Assembly: GCA_013399875.1 (NCBI GenBank)
Contig: VXAZ01006875.1
Coordinates: 400,813-464,812 of the forward strand
Direction: 5' to 3'
Length of the DNA stretch: 64,000 nt
From: Gymnorhina tibicen
Lineage: Eukaryota; Chordata; Aves; Passeriformes; Artamidae
A program made the translations under genes and the position numbers. This document shows, piece by piece, positions 56,341 through 64,000 of this stretch. The notes below the pieces were generated by a model. The model searched no databases and had not been told where the DNA came from. It was given only the letters and a program-made list of their open reading frames with translations. Each line of letters starts with the position of its first letter. Position 1 is the stretch's first letter.

Positions 56341-56351
56341 AGATCAGAGTA

Positions 56352-56537
56352 GAGTTCCCTTCCCTTCCCAAACCTTCCCAAACCTTCCCAAACCTTCCCA
56401 AACCTTCCCAAACATTCCCAAACCTTCCCTTCCCAAACCTTCCCAAACCTTCCCAAACCTTCCCTTCCCAAACCTTCCCAAACCTTCCCAAACCTTCCCT
56501 TCCCAAACCTTCCCAAACCTTCCCAAACCTTCCCTTA
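56352..56537. repeat. (AAACCTTCCC)n satellite with 35 bp higher-order period
   Basis: The basic unit is 10 bp. From about 56416 on, every third unit is extended by TTCCC, so the pattern is 10 + 10 + 15. The extended junction recurs at 56430, 56465, 56500 and 56535, exactly 35 apart. The Gly/Phe/Lys/Trp-rich minus-strand frames (GRFGKVWEGLG type) are artefacts of this array. Confidence 0.96.
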
Positions 56538-56539
56538 TG

Positions 56540-59360
56540 GAATGACAGGGATTTAGCAGTGCTGGTTCCACACACGCTGGCACAGCCAGGGCAGGCCTGT
56601 GCTTCTTTCTGGCCCTGTCCCAGCTCCCTCCTGGCATTCTCCCGGCACCCTGCAGCTCTCCCCACATCTCTGCTCCCTCTTTGCCTCCTTGCCGAGGCCT
56701 GACAAGCTGTGGCAGTCGGAAAGGAGCGGGGGCTCTGGAAAAATGTGCATGTGGGGTGCAGGAGAGGGAAGCAGGAGTGGGGAAGGCATCAGAGCACTTG
56801 CAGGGCTGTCTCCCCTGCTGGAATCCATTTATTTTCCCACTCACTGCTGGGATGTGCCAGGCTCTGGGAGCACCCACTCCATCACGGGTGCTGTTCTGAA
56901 GCCCTGCAGCCCTGGGGTCTCTCTCTTGCCCCTCTTGCCCTGAGTCCCAGTGATGGACACTCTGGACAAATCCCCATCAGACGCTCCAGCTCCCCACCAG
57001 AGAGTTTAAAAAGTGCCAACGGAGCAGTTTCCTGCTGCTTGCAGGGAGCGAACACAAGTGAAAGCAGAGCAGAGGGAATGTAGGAGAAACTGGGCTAAGC
57101 TGCGCTTTCGGGAGCAGCCGGGTTTACATTCGATGCTGTTTTCCTGGCAGCCATCCCGGAGCCTCTGCTGTGCCAGGGCTGCTGGGGAGGGGGAGCCGGG
57201 GGTCACGGGGGAGCTGGGGGGGCTCCAGGGAATCGCTTCTCCCTCTCCCTGCTGGGATGGAACTGGGTTAATGGGACAGGTATTTTTAGGGCCGACTGGC
57301 CAAGCCGGTGCTGCTGCTGGTGCTTAACCTGGAGGCCACATAAACCAGGGGAAGCAGAGCTGTCCCAAAAAGGAGATTTTCTGCCAAGCACTCATCTTTA
57401 TACTCGCATTTCCCAGCCCTGTGCTGGGAGTGGGGCAGCCACTGAGGGAGCACCCACCCAGCTGGGCACCCACCCATCTCCCTCCTTTACGCTCATGGTT
57501 TACTGGGTCACAGCGGCTCAGTGCAAAGACACATTACAGTCCCAGATGGACTCTGTGTCTCTCCCAGCCTGGAAGCAGTTGGCTCACAGAGTGCCTCTTT
57601 CCCCCTGCCCCCCAAGCCAAGCTCAGCTTTGGGGGGTTTATTTGACTCCTGCATTGTTCCAGGCACTACAGCCCCAGTCCCGGTGCTGCCGGTGACCACA
57701 CGGCACAGCAGCTCCTGCAGGTGAGGCTGCGGCTCCCTGGGATACATGGAAACACTTAACTCCATTACCCAGGCACTTCCACGCTCGCTGGGCTGCAGCT
57801 GAAGCAGAGCAGCTTCAGCGGGGAAGCACCGAAGGCAACTTCTTGTCAGTGTGATTTGAAGTGACACTTCCCTTCCTTCCCGGCAGCTCTGAGAGACCTC
57901 CCGCTCTCCAGAGCTCTGCTTTGGTCCTCGGGTTTTATCTCCCGAAACTCCCTCGTGCAGCAGTGCTGGTGGGTGTGATTCAGCCTGCTCTCAGCTCGAG
58001 TGGCCTCGCGGTGACAGGCAAAAAAAATAATGAGGAAAAGAGGACACAGCGATCCCTGTCAGCAGTGACGTGTGGCTGTCTCTGCAAGTGGCTGATGTCA
58101 TCTATCCCCCTTCCCAAGGAAGCATCTGCCTGGGCAGGACAGCACGAGCGCAGCCTGTCCCGTGGAGCACAGGGGTCAGGGGGGCTCTGTCACTGTCCCC
58201 CATCCCGTGCCCAGCCCTCAGTGCAGGGGGGCAACAGCCCCATCCCCACCTCTGCCGAGTGCCTCCTCAGGGACCACATCCTGCACCTGCAGTTTCTTGG
58301 CTTGTGCAACCTGCACTCCAGGCGTGTTTACATGAATTCCAGTTGGAATCTGCATTCCAGCACGGACTGAAGCTTTGCTTTGCACCCAAAGCCTTCGGTT
58401 TCCTTTTCCTTTCCCCTTTCCCCTCCTTTTTCCCCCCTTGTTGAGCTCCATCCCAGTGTTCCCAGGCTGGGGCTGGCAGGCACAAGGTGCAGCGGGAGGG
58501 AGGTGACAGGAACCTGCGGCAGGCTGGGAACAGCCACTGGCTCCTGGGCTCAGCTGGGATGGGAGCTGGATCCCCGTTATTGATTGCAGGGATGCCGGGG
58601 ATTTGGAACAGGCTGGATTGAGTAATGGGCTGTAATTTGGTCCAGGTTTTGCAAATACATTGATGAATATCCAAAAAAGAAAAAAGGAACACAAGCTCTG
58701 TGGAGATTCCTGGGAGGAGGCAGAGCAGGGCTGTGTGTCTATGAGCTCCTGGGCTGTGTTCTCTCAGGGCAGCTCCTCACAGCAGCCACCAGCTCAGCAA
58801 ATCCCAGCTGGATCCTCGGCGGGGGCTTCGGGAAGGGCTCAGGGCTGGGAGCTTTTCGCACCTCTCATCAGCCAACTGGCACACAACTGCTTCCCACAAC
58901 TGCTTCCCAGCCTCCCTGGCTTCCCTGGAGCAGGGCTTGAGGCTTGATCCTGATGCACCAATGGACACTTCTTTCCCTTCCTAAAAGCAGGTCCTGCAGG
59001 CGGAGCCCAGGCTGGCCCCAAGCAGCCCCAACACACCCATCTTCCTCTCCCTTTGCATTTGCCCTGTGTTTTTCCCCTCTTCTGCATCCTCTGGGATCCC
59101 TCCATCCAGGAAACAGGAAGATCACGAGCAGAGAGGCAGTGCTGCGCTGGCTTGGGGTGTCTGGTTTTGCACCACAGCAGGGCTGGAGGTGCTCGGGTAC
59201 AGGGGAACACAAGGACCATCACCGAGGGACCCCACTCGCTCCCGGCTGCGTGCTGGGGGAGGGAGGGTTTCAAAGGAACTCATCCCAAGGCCACATCTGC
59301 TGCATGTGTTTAAAACAACTCATTAAAGTTCCTGAAAGGCCTAAAAAATGAGTAATTCTC
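56540..59360. other. single-copy sequence, no gene recognised
   Basis: A pyrimidine-rich run at 58395-58440 and scattered AT-richer pieces are present. No exon or interspersed repeat is supported. Confidence 0.38.
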
Positions 59361-59369
59361 TAAATGAGG

Positions 59370-59386
59370 GAGGCTATAATAGCCTC
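59370..59386. repeat. 17-base palindrome
   Basis: GAGGCTAT-A-ATAGCCTC is a perfect inverted repeat around one central base, inside an AT-rich repeat-free block (59290-59400) that also has 'aactcattaaagttc' and 'atgagtaattctc'. It could be a dimeric factor site. Confidence 0.8.
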
Positions 59387-59399
59387 TAACAAGCTGTAA

Positions 59400-62300
59400 T
59401 CGGAGGCTGGTGAGCGCCTCCGGAGCTCGTGGGCTGGGGGGGCCCCCCCGCCCCCGAAAACACGGGGATGGAACACGGGACCACGGGGGCGGACACGGGC
59501 ATGGGCAGGGAGGGTGCCCAGCAGGAAAACATGGGGAGAGGGGAAATAACAGCCAGGAATAAACAGATTTCAAGGGCAACAGCAAAGGCTCCAGGAGATG
59601 TATGGAAGGAACTGGGCTCTGGTTGTAGTGGGGGTACCACACCACCCCCCAGGGCTGGGTTTGTCCTGCTCTTCTGGGCAGGGGGGCCCTCTCCTTTCCT
59701 TCCAGCAGAAAATACCAAGGCACGGGAGCCCAGCAGGGAGGAGGAGGTAAAACAGCCCAGGGGAAGCTTAGGGAGCTTGTGCACAGTCCCCACAGCTCCC
59801 GGGGAGCTGGGATGGTGGGAGTTCCTCATCCCCCGCTGTCTCTCCACAGGGAGGTCCCGTGGCCAGGATGGAGGCCAGCCCGTGGTGGGAAGGGGGGCAC
59901 TGCTCTGTGGGGTGCTGCAGTTGTCTTCCAGCTGGTTCTGGTGCTTTGAAAATTGTCAGAATTGCTTTTCCTTCTCCACCAACTCCACGTCAGCACATGC
60001 TGCCCCTTCCCCAAACACCTCCCGCTGCCACAGCGCCCGCATCGCCATCGGCTGGGGATGGAGGCACCAGCCTGCACCAGGCCTGGGCTGTCTTCCCACT
60101 GCCAGCAAGCAGATGACATTTCCCTGGGCTTCCAAAGAACTGGAGCACATTGGAAATTCAGGATTCAAGATGTTCAGCTCTTGTGAACAGCTCACGCTTC
60201 TATACTGGGAGATGATGCACCAGGCTCCTGGCACAGCTCCGGGCTCTGACATCATGGGGGGACATCACTCATGGAGCTGTGCCTCAGCCCGAGCCATGGC
60301 CCACCCACTCCTCTGGGCCTGCTGTGTCTTTGGGGTGAGGATATTCCCAGTAGGTGAGGGGTTTGGGGTGGGAATTGGGGGTCTGGTACAGCCTCTGCCT
60401 GCCCAGAGCTGATGTCCCCCTTGCGAAGGAGCCAGTGGGAAGCTCAGAAGGAGATGCAAAGGACAGTCAGAGCTGTGTTCCTGGCAGGTCTGGAGACACT
60501 TCACATGATCTTCTTTGTTTCTTAAAGCTCCAGGCCCTGGCAAAGCAGGTCCAAAATGAAGGTTTTGTTGAAGAACAGCCTCGTGGCCACAGAGAAAGAA
60601 AACAGCGGAAACAGGAGCAAGGTGTCCCCAGAGCACCCTGAAGGGTGGGGGCAGAGCCCCATTGGCCTTGCTCCATCTCCTGAGAAGCACGTTAGGATTT
60701 CTTTCAAACTGTTTTTGGGTGGGCCTTGACTTCCAATCTCTGAGGCTGTCATTGGGGTGTTGTTAAACAAAATAATTTAACCCAGCCTGCTCCTTTGGGA
60801 GTGTTAGTGCAGGCTGGGCCCCTCTGGGTTTCCCCTGCCTGAGGTCCCCTATGCCTGAAATAGGACCCCTGGGTGATCAGATGTGTCCCAGCAGACTTCA
60901 GGGCTGCTGAGGTTGTGAGCTCCTCCAGGAGCTCCCGCAGTGCTCCCTCCTCCCTCTGGAGCAGGCATGGTGCTGGGATGTGGTCCCTGGAAGCCCGCAT
61001 TCCAGAGGCACGGCCGGTAGAGGCTGATGTCACTGCTGCTGTCAGGGCAGGCGTTTATTTATCCAATTGTCATGGTTAAACTCCAGTCAGTCATCCAGGT
61101 GTCCTGTCCAGGAAGGTCAGGGAGAGAGGAGACGAAATGCGAGAGAAACAAGGGAGGCTGTGAGGTCCACAGATGCGTCCTCTGGCCTGCCCAGGGATGT
61201 GAGCACTTCTGGGCATGGAGTGGGACTGTGTGTGTGCAGGACAGAACACGTGTGTGAGAACATGGGTGTGCTGTCCAGCCCACGAACAGCACAGGAGGAG
61301 CACAGTGACAGGAGCCTCTGGACCCCTCCAGGGCTGGCACACATGGGTGACATCCCTGCACCCCTGGGACATCGTCCCTGCACACCTGGGACATTGACCC
61401 TCTCACCCCCTGCCTCCTCTTGCATCCCCCACACAGGGCCTGGGGCTCAGTTCCAGCTCAGGAAGGAAGGAAGGAAGAAAGGAAGGAAGGAAGGATTTGT
61501 TTGCCCTCACCTTGGATTAGTGCTGCCCCAGGAGGTGTGAACAGGGCTGGGGTATAAAGAGGAGGTGATGCCCTGGATCTGGGAATGTTGGGAGCACCCA
61601 TCTGGGGACACTCTGGAGGGCTCACAGCCTATCCATGAGATCGTGATCTCAGTATTCCCAAGCCTTTGGGCTCCAATGCTAACTGGAGCGTTGGACCACC
61701 TCTTCTCTACCCAGAGGCAAGTTTCTCTGGAAACCAGGGAACAGGGAAAATCCTCCCACCTCCCAGCTGCCCGCATGGCTCATGGCTCCAGAGCTGCCTT
61801 CCTCCCCCCTCACACCTCCCTCCATTTCTGCAAGGCCCTAGGAGATGTTAGATCATTTTTCCAGCTCCTCCAGGTGTCCATAAAATTAGCTACAGATTCC
61901 TCCTTGGAAAGGGGATCAGCAGTGAGGAGGAAACACGAATCCAGACCAGTGCCCCCTCCCCATGGTTTTCCTGGAGAAGAGGAGCAGCTCTGCGGATGGC
62001 AGGAGCACCCAGGGCTGTGCCAGGGGCTCTCTCCAGTGGGAGACCCTGTGGATGGGAAACAGCTCCCACCTTCACCCATGAACACCCAGTTCCAGTGTCC
62101 CCAGCTTGGCTCTTGCTCCTGTTTCACTGGAAGCCACTACTCTTTGGGGAATGTGGTGACAAGTGAGGATGGGGAAACCTTCAGCTCTGGCCAGAGGGGC
62201 AGTGCTGGCCCAGAGGCCCCCTGGCAGAGCCTGTGCCCTGCAGGACATCCCTGTCCTGCAGGGAGGATTCTAGGCGGCTGTGCTGGCTCTGTGCATGTGG

Positions 62301-63490
62301 AACGTGAAGCTGTCAAGGCTGGAGAGAGCAAACAGCTCCATCAGGCACAGGGAGAGGTATGGTTTGGGGATAAGCTGGTGGCCAGCAGCAGGTCTGCCCT
62401 GGATCTTCATCACGTCTGGAATGTCAGAAATCTGCCGGCTGGGGGAGAGGGACGGGGCTGGGGCAGGTGGAGATGCTGGGGTGCAGAAGGAAGGGGGTGC
62501 AGAAGCCAGAGCCAGTTCCTGCTCTTCTTCTGTTTCCTTTTTGTGCAGGCAGGAATGATCTCATGTTTTGTCTAATCTAAATTCTGTCAAGCAAGCAGGG
62601 AGCAGAAAAAAAGAGACGGAAAGCGAGCAAGGGAAAGCTGCACAGTTAATAAAAATCTGCCAGACACATGTTCCCTGAGTCCAGGGAGGGGAGGGGGAGC
62701 GGGATGTATGGAGCCTTGGGAGAGAATGGGAAGGAGGGCTGGGGTCTGTGAATCCCCTGTGCTGAGATTCATCCTCTCCTTCACCTGGTGGGAGCTTTGC
62801 AGCCAGGGCACGGCCACCCCGGGGCTCCCTGTCACAACCTGGCTGGGCTCACTGGTGGCTGCTACTTGGGTTGGTGGCCAAAGGGCCCTGTGTCCCTTTA
62901 CCTGTGTCTCCAGTGCCTCCCAAGGTCATTAGGAAGGAAGGAATGCCAAACACACCAGCAGCTTCCCTTCCTTCCTTCACATGGCACGTTTGCTCTGTGC
63001 AGTCTCACTCACTAAATCACACGGAGTGGGACAGACGCTGCCTCGGACGTGCGTGTGCAGGGAGCCTGAGGGAAGGCTCAGAAAAGCCTTTGCTTTTCAT
63101 TCTCATCCTCCAAAAAGCTTTTCTCACCTGATAGATTTCACTGGCTTTTGTTTTCCTTTGCTCGGCATCCGCACGTGGAGGAGCGCGGGGCTGTGGGAGG
63201 CACGGCCGGGAGGAGCAGCCGGCCCGGGGGCACGGCTGGAGCCACTGACGCTGTCACAAAGGGTGGCTTTGCTTTGAAATGGGGCTTTTCTCAGCCTGAG
63301 CTGTTCCTCTCCTGGCGACAGAGACATTTGTGCCAGCAAAAAAGGGGAGGTGTTACGGGGGTAGGAGGGGGAGGCTGGAGGTGGGCGCAGCCCAGCTCGT
63401 CCCCACTGCTGGCTCACGGTGGCAAATGCTTGTCACTTCGGCTTCGTGTCACATCCACGCTCAGCTGCCAGCGTGACAACTTCCCAGGGG
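59400..63490. other. single-copy sequence, no gene recognised
   Basis: Two long + strand frames (59429-60412, 327 codons; 61565-62575, 336 codons) cross low-complexity Gly/Pro/Ser-rich sequence, lack domains and conflict with other frames. 'ttgtcatggttaaactccag' at 61067-61086 is weakly reminiscent of a bird LTR start, but nothing after it confirms this. Confidence 0.38.
61460..61495. repeat. (AAGG)n microsatellite
   Basis: About nine AAGG units with one AAAGG-type interruption. Confidence 0.93.
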
Positions 63491-63496
63491 AGAGGA

Positions 63497-63601
63497 GTCC
63501 CTGCCAGCGTCCCTGCCTGTGTCCCTGTCAGAGTCCCTGCCAGTGTCCCTGCCTGTGTCCCTGCCTGTGTCCCTGCCTGTGTCCCTGCCAATGTCCCTGC
63601 C
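63497..63601. repeat. 12 bp minisatellite (GTCCCTGCCTGT), nearly 9 copies
   Basis: GTCCCTG starts every 12 bases from 63497. Because the period is a multiple of three, the repeats read as a VPACVPA-type peptide in one frame and a RDTGRDTG-type peptide on the other strand. These are not treated as proteins. Confidence 0.95.
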
Positions 63602-64000
63602 TTCAGGGCACAGGCTGGCTTTGGCACGGTGTGTTCTGGTTCCTCTGTGTTGCCTCATCACGGGGTTGGGTGGCTCCAGTGTCCCCCAAAGGCAGCAGAA
63701 TCACCAGCAGAACCATTCAAATGTGGCCTTTCCACTGGTGTCTCCAGGAGATCATGGGATGGCATTTGCTGGTACCCAGCTGCTGGTTGACACCAGCTTT
63801 GGTTGGCACCTCCTGCAGGTGCCCATCCCAGATGTGTCCAAGGATGCTCCACGTCCCCTGGGGATGTCCCTCCATCCTCCCCACAGCAACATGGCCCCAG
63901 GAGGGGCTGTGAGGGGACGGGGTGTGAGTGGCCTGAGGAGAACAGTTCAGTCCCAGGCAGCATGGGGGGAGCAGAGATGGAGACCGGGGAGGGTGAGGAA
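63602..64000. other. single-copy sequence, no gene recognised
   Basis: Nothing notable to the window end. Confidence 0.4.

Noticed and set aside
56344..56877. Gly/Phe/Trp-rich repeat protein on the minus strand
   Set aside because: It is a translation of the 10 bp satellite, which has no stop codons in the relevant frames.
59429..60412. 327-codon + strand open frame
   Set aside because: Gly/Ser/Thr-rich without family resemblance; minus-strand frames overlap it equally well.
61067..61095. LTR start similar to 'tgtcatggtt'
   Set aside because: Only about 20 bases resemble a bird LTR edge; the following sequence does not continue the match.
61565..62575. 336-codon + strand open frame
   Set aside because: No domain, low-complexity composition and several overlapping frames; no promoter or splice context.
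1..64000. CRISPR array, operon or prokaryotic defence system
   Set aside because: Tandem repeats here lack unique spacers of constant length, and the CR1 copies and composition mark the DNA as avian.
1..64000. tRNA, rRNA or snRNA genes
   Set aside because: I saw no cloverleaf with A and B box sequences and no rRNA-like conserved block. A covariance-model search would be more reliable than reading by eye.

Overview
This window looks like avian nuclear DNA, most likely from a songbird or another neoavian, and probably from a gene-dense or GC-rich chromosome. The evidence is about 17 fragments of the CR1 non-LTR retrotransposon. Most carry its 3' end, which reads roughly 'cccttccaacccaaaccattc' and then a short 'attctatgatt'-type tail. 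There are no bacterial features: no operons, no Shine-Dalgarno spacing, no dense coding. Many long open frames exist, but they are chance products of high GC content, or of tandem repeats whose period is a multiple of three. I recognise no conserved protein domain, rRNA, tRNA or CRISPR array.

Layout. 1-2.4 kb is single-copy sequence with two AT-rich, homeodomain-site-rich blocks. 2.4-2.93 kb holds a probable LTR-type repeat and a CR1 tail. 3.67-3.99 kb is a 69-70 bp minisatellite and 5.25-5.34 kb a 20 bp one. 7.74-9.23 kb is the strongest candidate for a transcribed unit: a CpG island with a TATA-like site, an ATG, a good splice donor, a strong downstream acceptor, and an in-frame 94-codon reading across the proposed intron. 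16.85-18.3 kb is a second CpG-rich block with a TATA box. 25.668-25.998 kb is an assembly gap flanked by two 37 bp near-identical copies, so it probably hides a tandem repeat. 31.6-41 kb contains seven CR1 fragments at 1.3-1.9 kb intervals, with an AT-rich putative conserved block at 38.2-38.6 kb. 42.5-47.3 kb has several blocks with POU, SOX and homeodomain-type sites and a strict 45 bp minisatellite. 48.11-48.37 kb and 53.39-54.17 kb are further CpG islands. 50.40-50.65 kb is a long polypyrimidine tract. 56.35-56.54 kb is a 10 bp satellite with a 35 bp higher-order period. 63.50-63.60 kb is a 12 bp minisatellite.

Interpretation. The window is best read as intergenic or intronic sequence: a regulatory landscape with scattered CpG islands and candidate enhancers, peppered with decayed CR1 copies and simple repeats. 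Regulatory calls are inferences from composition and motifs and are given low confidence. No alignment or expression data were available.
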